A program made the translations under genes and the position numbers. From positions 1 to 64,000 of the forward strand of contig PHCH01000001.1 in the NCBI GenBank assembly GCA_002840785.1: 64,000 nt of DNA. The letters run 5' to 3'. This document shows positions 33,254 to 42,127 of this stretch, one piece after another (position 1 is the first letter of the stretch; every line of letters begins with the position of its first letter). The DNA is from Betaproteobacteria bacterium HGW-Betaproteobacteria-4 (GTDB lineage: Bacteria; Pseudomonadota; Gammaproteobacteria; Burkholderiales; Rhodocyclaceae). Under the pieces are notes generated by a model. That model had not been told where the DNA came from, ran no database searches, and saw nothing but the letters and a program-made list of their open reading frames with translations.

Positions 33254-35685
33254 ATGAAGAAAAGCGGAGAGGTGCCAACGAGCTGGCACATTCGTATAGT
33301 GCAGGTATTTTTCGCGCTCCTGCTGACGGCGGGGGGGGGGGGCTGTGCTGGTTCGGCGCCCAACTCGTTACCGTGGGTGGTTCGCCCTACTATCTAGTCG
33401 CGGGTTTGCTCGTGCTCGGTGCTGCTTTCTACTTGTGGCGGGGCGACCGGCGTGGTGCCTGGCTGTACGGGCTCATGCTGGCGGGGACATGGCTGTGGGC
33501 TCTGTGGGAGGTGGGGTTCGATGGCTGGGCGCTGCTACCGCGCGTGCTCGTGCCGACTGTGCTCGGGCTATGGCTGCTGACGCCTTGGGCTTTTGCGCCT
33601 GGCGATGGGGAAATCCGCCGGTCGTGGCGCATGTTGCGCGCCGGAGCCGTGGTGCTGCTGTTAGGCATGCTCGGGGTCGCCACGATGTGGTGGGAAGCTG
33701 TTGATACTCCGTCGATTGCCGCAACGGCAACGACAACCAGTGCTCTCGTAACGGAAGCATCTGCAGATACGGCTGCGGGCGAGTGGCATCACTACGGCAG
33801 GGATGCCGGTGGTACGCGTTTCTCGCCGCTCGACCAGATCACGCCTGCCAACGTCGCTGACCTGCAGCCCGCTTGGTCAATGCGCACCGGTTACGCAAGT
33901 AATGGAGCGCCCGCACCGTTCGAAGCGACTCCGCTTAAGGTTGGCGACACACTATATTTCTGCACGCCGGCCAATGACGTGTTCGCGTTGGATGCTCAGA
34001 GCGGCGCCACGAAGTGGCACTTCCGGGCGCAGACCGATGAACATCGTGTGGGCTTCAAAGTCTGTCGCGGCGTCGCCTACTATCGTGATCCGGCGGGCGA
34101 TAAGGGGGCGTGTTCTGAGCGCATCATCACGGCAACGATCGACGCGCGCTTGCTTGCCATGGATGCACACACGGGCGAACCGTGCAGCAGCTTCGGCAAG
34201 AACGGCGCGGTCGATCTGCGTCAAGGCATGGGCACGGTCGACAAAGGTTACTACTACACGACCTCGGCGCCGCAGGTGATCCGCGGCAAGGTTGTGTTCG
34301 GTGGCTGGGTCTCGGACAACCAGCATATCGGCGAGCCTTCCGGCGTGATCCGAGCCTTTGATGCGGTGACAGGAAAGTTTGCTTGGGCTTTCGATATGGG
34401 GCGGCCTGACGTCCACGCCGAGCCCGGCCCCGGCGAGCAATACACGGCAGGAACGCCCAATAGTTGGGCCCCGATCAGTGCCGACGAAGCGCTCGGCCTC
34501 GTGTACCTGCCGACCGGCAATTCGGTGCCGGACTGGTACGGCGGGCAGCGCAGGCCGTTCGACGAGCGCTACGGCAGTTCGGTGCTGGCGCTCGACGCGG
34601 AGACCGGCGCACTGCGCTGGTCGTTCCAAACGACGCATCACGACCTGTGGGACTTTGACGTCGCATCGCAACCGACGCTCTACGATATGCTGGTTAATGG
34701 CCAGCGCGTACCTGCACTGATTCTACCGACCAAGCGCGCCGAGATCTTCGTGCTCGACCGGCGAACCGGCAAACCGCTGACCGCTGTCGAGGAGCGAACC
34801 GTCCCAACCTCCACGGTCCCAGGTGAACGCGCCGCACCGACCCAGCCTTTTTCTGTCGGCATGCCCTCTCTGGCAGGCTCGCCGCTTACCGAGAAAATGA
34901 TGTGGGGGCTGACACCGCTCGATCAGGCTTGGTGCCGGCTGGCCTTCAAAAAATCGGTGTATGAAGGTCCGATGACGCCGCCTGCTATCAATCAGCCAAC
35001 GATCGCCTATCCTGGCTACATGGGGGGGATCGACTGGGGTAGTGTTGCTGTGGATCGCGACCGTGACATTCTGATCGCGAACTCGTCGCGCTTGGCGATG
35101 CGCGCGATGTTGATCCCGCGAGCCGAAGCTGACCAGCTCGGCATCAAGCCGATTGCGGAAGGGGTGCACGGCAACGTCGGCGCGGCTTCGGCTCAAGCCG
35201 GTACGCCGTATGCAGTCTCAATCACGCCATTCATGTCGCCGCTGGATGTGCCCTGCCAGCAGCCGCCCTACGGAGTGCTGTCCGCGATCGATATGAAGAC
35301 GCAAAAGCTGCTGTGGGAACAGCCGCTCGGCAGTGGACGCGACAGCGGCCCGCTCGGCATTCCCTCAATGCTGCCGCTGCGCATGGGCGTGCCCAACACG
35401 GGCGGTGCGCTGGTTACGCGTGGCGGGGTGACCTTCTTGTCGGCGACACAGGATAACTACCTGCGCGCGTTCGAGACGAAGACCGGCAGACTCCTCTGGA
35501 AGACGCGGCTGCCGGCGGGTGGCCAGGCAACGCCGATGACTTATCTGTCCCCCGCTGGGCGCCAAGTCGTCGTGCTTTCGGCTGGCGGCCACGCCGTGCT
35601 GCGCAGCAAGACCGGCGACCACGTCGTCGCCTTCGCGCTGCCCGAGGAGGCTGGACGCGCTATGCCCGCGGCGGCCGGACGTTAA
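33254..35685 (+). CDS. Membrane-bound PQQ glucose/quinate-type dehydrogenase (frame interrupted at a G12 tract)
   Basis: About 810 codons of a Gcd/quinate-dehydrogenase-type quinoprotein. The N-terminal ~130 residues contain about five TM helices (YYLVAGLLVLGAAFYLW and others). The periplasmic propeller starts at EWHHYGRDAGGTRFSPL and includes the typical TTHHDLWDFD, GYMGGIDWG and MTYLSPAGRQ blocks. The best start, ATG 33254 (MKKSGEVPTSWHI), is in a different frame from the body. The frames meet in a run of 12 G at 33331-33342; 10 or 13 G would restore one ORF. Electrons would go directly to ubiquinone. It may be phase-variable or a sequencing error. Confidence 0.82.
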
Positions 35686-35776
35686 CGGCAGGAGAGTTAC
35701 ATCCGAAGCTGCTATTTAATCGGTTGGCGGGATTATTGAACCGTCAACCTTTAACCCGAGCTTCAGTCGTTCCCGC

Positions 35777-35815
35777 GCATGCGGGGAGCCAGTTTGTTCC
35801 TGGGTCCCCGCATGC
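35777..35815. repeat. REP-like inverted repeat
   Basis: GCATGCGGGGA (35777-35787) is repeated inverted as TCCCCGCATGC (35805-35815) around a 17-nt loop, with further partial pairing outside (CCGC and GCGG). The CGTTCCCGCGCATGCGGGGA type of sequence recalls intergenic REP/dRS3-like palindromes of betaproteobacteria. There is no T run, so it is not a standard terminator. Confidence 0.6.
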
Positions 35816-35862
35816 ACGCGGACGGATTTGATTGCGGGTGAATAGATCATCTTCTATTTGAC

Positions 35863-36273
35863 TTGATGAAGCATATGACGCAGCTTGATTTTGAAAAAGC
35901 AGTTGCCTTGATTCGGAACTCACCCGCCGGGTTTTATGGGTGGCGTTCTGAAATGATCAATGAAGGCATTGATTCATTGGGGGGAGGCGCTGGCTTGAGG
36001 AATTTCCAGCTTCTCGTGGACAGCGGTAGGGCAATGGGTGTGAGTAGTCAGGCCAATCTGGATTTTGTTCTTCAATTATTAAGCGATCATTTGAGTTCGC
36101 TAAGTAATTCCTTGCAATGCTGGGCCAATGTTTTAAGTGAGGCTGGTTATGCTCATGATGATGCTTTGTTGAATGACGGCACTCCTACCGATATTGACGG
36201 ACAAAAATTAGCTATCGAAGCTCTTGCTGACGAGGTACTTCGATTGAGGTGCTGTCTGGATACGATCGCATAG
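35863..36273 (+). CDS. Hypothetical protein
   Basis: A 136-aa soluble, mostly helical protein with no family I recognise. The N-terminal half contains FYGWRSEMINEGIDSLGGGAG, and the C-terminal half is leucine-rich and acidic. It may start at the second ATG at 35866. Its AT-richer composition differs from the neighbouring PQQ dehydrogenase. It stands alone between a REP-like repeat and a structured RNA candidate. Confidence 0.55.
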   Translation: MMKHMTQLDFEKAVALIRNSPAGFYGWRSEMINEGIDSLGGGAGLRNFQLLVDSGRAMGVSSQANLDFVLQLLSDHLSSLSNSLQCWANVLSEAGYAHDDALLNDGTPTDIDGQKLAIEALADEVLRLRCCLDTIA

Positions 36274-36344
36274 TTCGCCAAAAATCGAGACTTGTCGTTT
36301 TGGGTCAAGACCTAGACATGGCACATCCCTAGAATAAAAGATGT

Positions 36345-36488
36345 TGTCGGTGGCTGTAGTTTCAATGGCAGTGCACTGGCGTTATTCGGCCAATAAGCCG
36401 GTAGTCGTCTCCTCTAGCGGGGCTCCATCCCTCATATATGTGCCCGCTGGTTTCAATCCCGGTCGCGAAACCGACCGGGATCTTTTTT
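36345..36488 (+). ncRNA. Candidate structured small RNA upstream of ribA
   Basis: Three stable hairpins lie in line. Hairpin 1 (36375-36402) pairs ACTGGC with GCCGGT and TTATT with AATAA around loop CGGCC. Hairpin 2 pairs AGCGGG (36416-36421) with CCCGCT (36443-36448). Hairpin 3 is a perfect terminator (36456-36488). A TAGAAT box ends 10 bp upstream of the proposed 5' end. GTCGGT at 36345-36350 could also pair with ACCGAC inside the terminator, an attenuator-like alternative. It shows no resemblance to the FMN riboswitch. It could be an independent sRNA or a leader of ribA. Confidence 0.5.
36456..36488 (+). terminator. Rho-independent terminator of the small RNA candidate
   Basis: A perfect 10-bp stem (ATCCCGGTCG at 36456-36465 with CGACCGGGAT at 36472-36481) around a CGAAAC loop is followed by CTTTTTT. 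It lies 128 bp before the ribA start codon. Confidence 0.88.
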
Positions 36489-36615
36489 AAGCGCGGTAGA
36501 AGGCATTTATCTCGAGATGGCAATCCACGGCTCATCCCTGCGAGCAGCCGAATAGGCGCCTTCAGTCTCTGTTTGGGTGTGCTTGCTGAAACCCTATCGC
36601 CAGAAGATTAAGACC

Positions 36616-37224
36616 ATGAATGACTACAAGGTTGTATCTGCCAAGTTGCCGACCCAGTGGGCCAATTTTGAACTGTATGCATTCGATTTCGGCTCGGAGC
36701 ACCATCTCGCATTGGCATTGGGTGATATTGGTAAAGACAGCCCTGTTCTGACAAGGATTCACTCGGAATGTCTTACTGGTGATGCATTTTCTAGTCTCAG
36801 ATGTGACTGTAGAAGCCAACTTGAGAATGCCATGGAGATGATTGCCAAGGAAGGCAGTGGCTTGCTGATTTATCTGCGCCAAGAAGGACGTGGAATTGGC
36901 ATCGTCAATAAGGTGAAAGCCTATCGACTGCAAGATTCCGGAGCAGATACGGTCGAAGCAAATATTTCTCTGGGCTTGGGCGTGGACAACCGATCCTATG
37001 GGGTATGCAAATCAATATTCGACTATTTTGGTATCAATTCGATACGATTGATCACCAACAATCCGGACAAAATTGAATCCGTCCGAAAAATGGGAATCAA
37101 TGTGACGCATATCATCAGTAAATCCCAAGTGACCCCCCACAATATCTCATACCTGAGAACAAAGCTTGGCCGAATGGGGCATATGCTCGGACATCTCGAC
37201 GATGCCAATTTCGAGGAGGATTAG
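36616..37224 (+). CDS. ribA: GTP cyclohydrolase II RibA
   Basis: A 202-aa monofunctional GTP cyclohydrolase II, the first committed step of riboflavin synthesis. The zinc-binding cysteines are present in SECLTGDAFSSLRCDCRSQ, then the LRQEGRGIG signature and YRLQDSGADTVEAN. ATG 36616 gives the normal family start (E. coli RibA has 196 aa); a GTG at 36577 is a weaker alternative. Its AT-richer DNA differs from the neighbouring catabolic genes. It can supply the activity that the degenerate second domain of the RibBA at 50.6 kb appears to lack. Confidence 0.92.
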   Translation: MNDYKVVSAKLPTQWANFELYAFDFGSEHHLALALGDIGKDSPVLTRIHSECLTGDAFSSLRCDCRSQLENAMEMIAKEGSGLLIYLRQEGRGIGIVNKVKAYRLQDSGADTVEANISLGLGVDNRSYGVCKSIFDYFGINSIRLITNNPDKIESVRKMGINVTHIISKSQVTPHNISYLRTKLGRMGHMLGHLDDANFEED

Positions 37225-37433
37225 CTCTCCGATATGGCTCGTTTTTAGCAGGCCGTCCAATGATTTTCTGATGCCTCCACCAGCTATTAACTGAATTTAA
37301 CTGATCTTCAGCCGTATTTCAGGTTCTTTTGGAGGAACGGGCGAACTCCGCCTTACGTCGCAAACAATCGCCAGCCGAACAGCGTCGCTATCCCGGTTAA
37401 GTTATATCAAGCGAAGGTGATGAGGGTTTGTAC

Positions 37434-37778
37434 CTACTCTTTCGCCAAGCCAATAAACCGGGTTTTGCGCAGACCGCCGACGGTCTTGCCCCGCCCAAAA
37501 ATCTCTTCAGCCAACTTTCGTTTCTTCAGGCTGACCCCGTAGCCCGCATGCCGAGTCGTGCGGCCATCAAGCGCCGAACCCGATATCGTGGCCGCCACAT
37601 GCGGTGTGACCGTCAACTCGCGCAACGGCCGCTCGAAGTCGGCGGTGTCGTAGCCTTTGTCCGTTTCCAGCTTGCAGCCCGCCTTGGTCGTCCGGGCTGC
37701 AATCTTCAGCGCAGCTTCTCGGTCCGCCGTGCCGGTGGCTTGCGTCGTTTCAACATCAACCACCAAACCGTTACGGTT
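37434..37778 (-). pseudogene. IS5-family transposase C-terminal remnant
   Basis: About 115 codons match the end of an IS5-group transposase: the segment NRNGLVVDVETTQATG, the KGYDTADF block, then RTTRHAGYGVSLKKRKLAEEI and GWGKTVGGLRKTRF-like sequence (here FGRGKTVGGLRKTRF). The upstream part is replaced by an hsdR fragment, so one end is a recombination junction near 37775. It is not functional. Confidence 0.75.
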
Positions 37779-38031
37779 CGACCGGTTCGCCGTCCCACTC
37801 GGGATCACTGAAGTGGTGATGTGCCCGGACAAAGTCATAAATCGTGAAATGGTCCATCCCATCAAACAGGCGCGTACCGCGTCCTATGATCTGCTTGAAC
37901 TCGATCATCGAGCCGACGGGGCGCATAAGCACGATGTTGCGCACGTTGCGGGCATCCATGCCGGTGGACAGTTTCTGAGAGGTGGTCAGGATGGTCGGGA
38001 AGGTCTTCTCGTTGTCCCGGAAGGCGTGCAA
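37771..38031 (-). pseudogene. hsdR: Type I restriction HsdR fragment
   Basis: Eighty-six residues match the helicase motif V-VI region of HsdR (EcoEI-type R subunit): FPTILTTSQKLSTGMDARN is followed by IVLMRPVGSMIEFKQIIGRG, TIYDFV and HHFSDPEWDGEPVEP. Both ends are cut, by the IS5 remnant on one side and unrelated DNA on the other, and no hsdM or hsdS is visible. It is the relic of a former type I restriction-modification locus. Confidence 0.8.
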
Positions 38032-38145
38032 AGACTCATCCCCTTGTGCGCACAGGGTGGGTGGGACGCCACACGTTGCCCCCGGTGCTGCTACTCCAAT
38101 CTTGCCCAGGCACAGCAGAGCCAGGCGGCTCTTGAGGGGGGCTAG

Positions 38146-38293
38146 TAATGCCAGAGCGCACCGGAAAGGGCGGATCGATCAGTCCGTTGATATTGATGAG
38201 TTTGAGGGATTTGCCAATGAATGTCAGTCCAGCGTGGGAGCTCAGGTCGCAGAGCAGTCGATTGATAAGGAAGTCGGTCGTGTTCTCACTCAC
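38146..38293 (-). pseudogene. Transposase N-terminal remnant (IS4/IS1380-like)
   Basis: About 49 codons from ATG 38293 read MSENTTDFLINRLLCDLSSH and continue into HAGLTFIGKSLKLININ and PFPVRSGI, resembling the start of IS4/IS1380-type transposases (SHAGLxLVGxxL...PVRSGI). The frame then degenerates. I can name the family only loosely. Confidence 0.45.
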
Positions 38294-38639
38294 CTGCAGG
38301 GTGAACTGAACATGGCGGTCAATGGATAGATTTTAATAAATAAGTCAAGCGTCATGATGAATTCACGGATTCAGGTTGCCAGACATCCGTATTGAAATCG
38401 AACGCCCGACTGGGCTGGTGACGGTGAACTGGCTGCTGGAAGGGGGGGTCTATGGCTTTTTCGACGCCTGACATGACACAGCGCGCCAAGCCCCTTGATG
38501 CAGAGCATTGCTGAGCAGCAGTTGAAGTTGACATCATAATTCAACGACCGTAGAATAAAATTCACGAGCAGCAACGCTGCTCCGTCCGACATTGCTCGCC
38601 GGTGACGTTCACCGAACTGAAGGTATTGGGCGCCTTGAC

Positions 38640-38695
38640 GCTCAGCCTCTAAGCCGATGGACATTCAGCGTCGACGCAGAGTCCTGTTGGGATCG
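38640..38695 (+). repeat. 56-bp direct repeat, copy A
   Basis: This 56-bp sequence recurs at 42128-42183 in the same orientation with 8 mismatches. It begins GCTCAGC and ends GAGTCCTGTTGGGATCG. The two copies bracket the SDR-SDR-VOC-acyl-CoA dehydrogenase block. Copy B touches an IS21 istB remnant, so the repeat is probably an insertion-sequence or recombination footprint. Confidence 0.8.
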
Positions 38696-38704
38696 AACTT
38701 AGCG

Positions 38705-38783
38705 AACATTAATAAGGAAGAAATATGAGACAAGAAAGTCTGGATAAGAAATCCCTCATCATCACCGGCGGCGCTTCGGGTAT
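38705..38783 (+). repeat. 79-bp leader/N-terminus repeat, original-looking copy
   Basis: The ribosome-binding region and first ~20 codons of the SDR gene, from AACATTAATAAGGAAG to codons for GGASGI, recur inverted at 49788-49866, where they form the start of the KstD-like gene. The two copies differ at few positions. Here the segment is continuous with a normal SDR, so this is the likely source copy. Confidence 0.85.
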
Positions 38784-39513
38784 CGGCGAGGCAGCCGTCG
38801 TGCTCGCAGCGCGCGCGGGCGCCAGAGTTACCATCGCCGATATCAATCAGGCCGCCGGCGAAGCGCTTGTCACGCGGCTGACGGCCGAAGGGCACACGGT
38901 GCAGTTTATCTGCGTGAACATCGGCCGGGAGGCGGACGTCAAGGCAATGGTGGACGCCGCCGTGTCGGCGTACGGCCGGCTCGACGGTGCTTTCAACAAC
39001 GCGGCGATCGTGGGTTTCACGCAGAGCGGCAAACACGAAAAGCAGCTCAAGTTCGCCGAGATACCGACCGATGCCTTCCGGCACGGCATGGACATCAATG
39101 CGACGGGTACCTTCCTGTGCATAAGGTACGAGATTGAGGCCATGCTGGCATCCGGCGGCGGTTCGATCGTCAATACCTCGTCGATGGCGGGTATCTTGGC
39201 GATCCCGAATGCACCCGACTACATAGCCTCTAAGCATGCCGTGATCGGCCTGACAAAAGCAGCAGCGCTGGACTATGCCACCCAGAACATCCGTGTGAAT
39301 GCAGTTCTACCCGGAGTGATTCGCACGCAAATGTTGCAAGCGGCGATCGAGGCCGATCCTGGCATCGAGCAGTGGGCGGCGAACGTGCACCCGATCAAAC
39401 GCCTGGGCGAGCCGCACGAGGTGGCGCATGCGGCGCTGTGGCTGCTCTCGGATGCTGCGTCGCTGATAACGGGCATCTCGCTGCCCGTCGACGGCGGCTA
39501 TTCGATGGTCTGA
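38725..39513 (+). CDS. Short-chain dehydrogenase (tandem copy 1)
   Basis: A 262-aa classical SDR with cofactor motif TGGASGIG, Asp in IADIN (NAD-type), NNAA, catalytic Ser in NTSSMAGI and YIASK. It is closely similar to the next gene throughout (both share DYATQNIRVNAVLPG and LITGIS near the C-terminus), so the two are tandem duplicates. AAGGAAG precedes the ATG. The leader and first 20 codons were copied to the KstD-like gene at 48-50 kb. It likely acts on a cyclic alcohol/ketone of the pathway. Confidence 0.88.
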   Translation: MRQESLDKKSLIITGGASGIGEAAVVLAARAGARVTIADINQAAGEALVTRLTAEGHTVQFICVNIGREADVKAMVDAAVSAYGRLDGAFNNAAIVGFTQSGKHEKQLKFAEIPTDAFRHGMDINATGTFLCIRYEIEAMLASGGGSIVNTSSMAGILAIPNAPDYIASKHAVIGLTKAAALDYATQNIRVNAVLPGVIRTQMLQAAIEADPGIEQWAANVHPIKRLGEPHEVAHAALWLLSDAASLITGISLPVDGGYSMV

Positions 39514-39564
39514 ATCAGCGGTCACGGAACTAATTTATATCCAAAAGATAAAGGAGACAATCGC

Positions 39565-40353
39565 ATGCAAGGCCTGAATATTAGCGGAAAGTCAATCATC
39601 GTGACTGGCGGTGCGTCGGGTATTGGTGAAGCTACCGTGCGCTTGGCAGCGCTCGCCGGAGCGAAGGTCACGATTGCCGACCTCAACGTCGAGGCCGGGG
39701 TTCGGCTGGTCAAACACCTGCAAGAGCAAGGGTGCGCGGTGCAGTTCATACGCACCGATATTTCTGACGAACAACAAGTACAGGACATGGTAGCGCTTGC
39801 GTTAAAGACGTTTGGACGGCTGGACGGCGCCTTCAATAATGCAGGAGTTGCAGGGTTCAATCAGAGCAATCTTGGTGCCGATGAGCCAGCAAAGTTTAGT
39901 GCCCTGCCATTGGATGTATACCGACGGGTTCAGGAAGTAAACGTGGTTGGGACCTTCATCTGCATGAAGCACGAGATCATCGCGATGTTGCAAACGGGCG
40001 GTGGCGCCATCGTCAACACGGCATCTTTCTCGGGAATCTTTGCCTCACCAGGCGCTGCGGATTATGTTGCGTCGAAACATGCGGTCATCGGGTTAACGAA
40101 GTCCGCAGCGCTGGACTACGCAACTCAGAACATCCGTGTCAACGCGGTGCTGCCGGGCGCGATCCGCACGCCCATGTTGGATATGGTCTTTAAATCTGAT
40201 GGGCGGAATAAGTTGCTAGCAGCGGCTCATCCCAACGGACGGTTGGGAGAACCAGAGGAAATCGCGCAAGCCGCGTTGTGGCTTTTATCGGATGCGGCAT
40301 CGCTGATAACAGGCATCTCTATGTCGGCCGACGGTGGCCTGTCCATGATCTAA
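39565..40353 (+). CDS. Short-chain dehydrogenase (tandem copy 2)
   Basis: A 262-aa SDR of the same length as its upstream neighbour, with TGGASGIG, Asp in IADLN, NNAG, the Ser segment NTASFSGI and YVASK. The gene starts 51 bp after the first copy, with AAAGGAGAC before the ATG. The pair has diverged most in the substrate-loop region (residues ~95-115 and 190-215), which suggests different stereo- or regiospecificity on related alcohols. Confidence 0.88.
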   Translation: MQGLNISGKSIIVTGGASGIGEATVRLAALAGAKVTIADLNVEAGVRLVKHLQEQGCAVQFIRTDISDEQQVQDMVALALKTFGRLDGAFNNAGVAGFNQSNLGADEPAKFSALPLDVYRRVQEVNVVGTFICMKHEIIAMLQTGGGAIVNTASFSGIFASPGAADYVASKHAVIGLTKSAALDYATQNIRVNAVLPGAIRTPMLDMVFKSDGRNKLLAAAHPNGRLGEPEEIAQAALWLLSDAASLITGISMSADGGLSMI

Positions 40354-40411
40354 GGCTTGGTGGATTGCACCGGCCAACAGCATTCTCTGCGATTTTTTAA
40401 CGAGGTAATCA

Positions 40412-40891
40412 ATGCCCAACGATCTACAAAATGATTTCACCTTTTCCCACGTCGGCGTTGCAGTGTCCGATCTTCAAGCCTCTCTGCGCTTCTACCGCGA
40501 CGGGCTGGGTTTCAAAGAGGGCGCCTTGATCGAGCCTGAAGAAAAACTCTCTCCGCTACTCGGTCTGCGCCCACCCATCGAGATGAAGTGCCAATTCCTG
40601 CGCCTTGGCTCGATGGTGGTGGAACTCATCGAGTTCAAACAGCCTGCGTTCGTCGCCGCGCCAGAAGTTCCACGACCGCTGAATCATGCCGGGCTCACTC
40701 ACCTGTCTTTTCGTGTCGATGACGTCGACGCCATGGCCGAGAGGCTGGAGCGGCTCGGCGGAACGATCCAGCACAGCACCCGTGTCGAAGAGAAGGATCA
40801 CGGCGTCGACGCACAGATTGTGTTCGTCGTCGACCCGGATGGCACACGCATCGAACTGATGAGTTACCCCCACTCGGTGCAGTTTGCCTGA
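40412..40891 (+). CDS. VOC/glyoxalase-fold protein
   Basis: A 159-aa vicinal-oxygen-chelate protein made of two beta-alpha-beta-beta-beta units. Candidate metal ligands are His in FSHVGVAV, Glu in MVVELIEF, His in GLTHLSFRV and Glu in GTRIELMSYP, the arrangement of glyoxalase I and methylmalonyl-CoA epimerase. It could be an isomerase, lyase or dioxygenase-like enzyme of the pathway. It lies between an SDR and an acyl-CoA dehydrogenase gene in one operon. The specific reaction cannot be named. Confidence 0.78.
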   Translation: MPNDLQNDFTFSHVGVAVSDLQASLRFYRDGLGFKEGALIEPEEKLSPLLGLRPPIEMKCQFLRLGSMVVELIEFKQPAFVAAPEVPRPLNHAGLTHLSFRVDDVDAMAERLERLGGTIQHSTRVEEKDHGVDAQIVFVVDPDGTRIELMSYPHSVQFA

Positions 40892-40920
40892 CCGAACTAA
40901 TTTCATTTAAAGGACTTCAA

Positions 40921-42075
40921 ATGTCATATTTTCTTACCGAAGAACAAGTCTCAATCCGCGATGTAGCACGCCGATTTACCCAAAGGGAGGTTCGGCCCCG
41001 AGTAATGGAGCTGTACGGACCAAAAGGCCACACCTTCATCAAGGAGATGGGTAAAAAGATGGCCGATCTCGGCTTCTTCAGGATTCCGGTGCCCGAGAGC
41101 GCGGGGGGGCTGGGAGCCCCGAGGACGACGCTACTCGTGGTTTATGAAGAGCTTTCCAAGGAGAGTCCCGCCCTCGCCCTTCACTTGATGCTCAATGGTG
41201 TTCTGCCGACAATGCTTCTGATGGGCATGCCGGCCGCGAGAGAAAAATGGTTCGAGAAGGTGCTGGACGGCGAGGCCACAATGGCCGGTGCCGGTACCGA
41301 CCCCCGCGGCTTGGCTAACTTCAGTGAATGGAGCGATTTGGCCGTGCGTGACGGCGACCATTTCATACTTAACGGCTCCCGGAGCTATTGCACTGGCGGG
41401 CCGTATGCCGATCTCGTAATCGTCTTCGGGCTGTACAAGGGCACCACATGGGCTTTCCCCCTGGATGTGGGAACGCCTGGGTTGATCATTCGCGAAGACG
41501 AGAAAATGGGTTTGGGGACGTCATTCGGCGCCCTCACTATGTCTGATGTCCGAGTGCCCGTGGCGGAAAGCCTGGAGATGTCGGCATGGGTGAAGGACCG
41601 AAAACTGGTCCAGGCCAATGGCCATTCCACCATCAACGTACTCGACATATCGTCGATGTCGCTCGGCCTCGCCGAAGGCGTTTTCGAGAAAACCTTCGAA
41701 TACGCCCTGCAACGCACCAATGCAGGCAAGTCGATCCTCACGCTCGGCGCCATCCAAGTGAAGTTCGCAAAGATGAAAGCGCAGATCGAGTGCGCCCGCA
41801 ACATGATCTACAACGCCGCTCGATTGCTGGAAGAGGGCCGTCAGGACAAGATGCTGGAACACATGGTCAAGCCAATTGCCACTGAGATGGCGGTTGACGT
41901 GGCGCGTAGTTGCATGCAACTGCACGGCGGCATGGGCTACTGCGTCGAAACGGGCATCGAGCGCTACTTGCGCGACGCGATGGGCCTGACGATTGGCGAG
42001 TGCACCAGCGATATGCACTGGTCAACCGTTGCTACGCTCATGGACATGCCCGAGACCCGTCTCGGTTCGTTCTGA
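40921..42075 (+). CDS. Acyl-CoA dehydrogenase
   Basis: A 384-aa FAD-dependent acyl-CoA dehydrogenase. The fold order is normal: N-terminal helices (SYFLTEEQVSIRDVARRF), a beta domain with GAGTDPRG near 120-130, and a C-terminal helical domain ending LRDAMGLTIGECTSDMH. In this last segment the Glu of IGECT aligns with the catalytic base of MCAD (IYEGT). It introduces a double bond into a CoA thioester, so the block handles an acyl-CoA side chain or ring carboxylate. AAAGGACTTCAA precedes the ATG. It is the last gene before the 56-bp repeat. Confidence 0.88.
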   Translation: MSYFLTEEQVSIRDVARRFTQREVRPRVMELYGPKGHTFIKEMGKKMADLGFFRIPVPESAGGLGAPRTTLLVVYEELSKESPALALHLMLNGVLPTMLLMGMPAAREKWFEKVLDGEATMAGAGTDPRGLANFSEWSDLAVRDGDHFILNGSRSYCTGGPYADLVIVFGLYKGTTWAFPLDVGTPGLIIREDEKMGLGTSFGALTMSDVRVPVAESLEMSAWVKDRKLVQANGHSTINVLDISSMSLGLAEGVFEKTFEYALQRTNAGKSILTLGAIQVKFAKMKAQIECARNMIYNAARLLEEGRQDKMLEHMVKPIATEMAVDVARSCMQLHGGMGYCVETGIERYLRDAMGLTIGECTSDMHWSTVATLMDMPETRLGSF

Positions 42076-42127
42076 GACACAGTCACCAAGCGTGCCATAA
42101 CCAAAGAATACAGACACAATTCTTGCC

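Noticed and set aside
36340-36490. tRNA-like appearance (GGTGGCTGTAGTTTCAATGG and a TTTCAATC loop) in the ribA upstream region
   Set aside because: No consistent cloverleaf could be drawn: acceptor and T stems do not align and the last hairpin is a terminator. Kept as a structured RNA candidate instead.
36274-36615. FMN riboswitch upstream of ribA
   Set aside because: The conserved FMN-aptamer segments (such as GGGGCAGGGTGAAATTCCC and the CCGGTGCGATTCCGG type) are absent.
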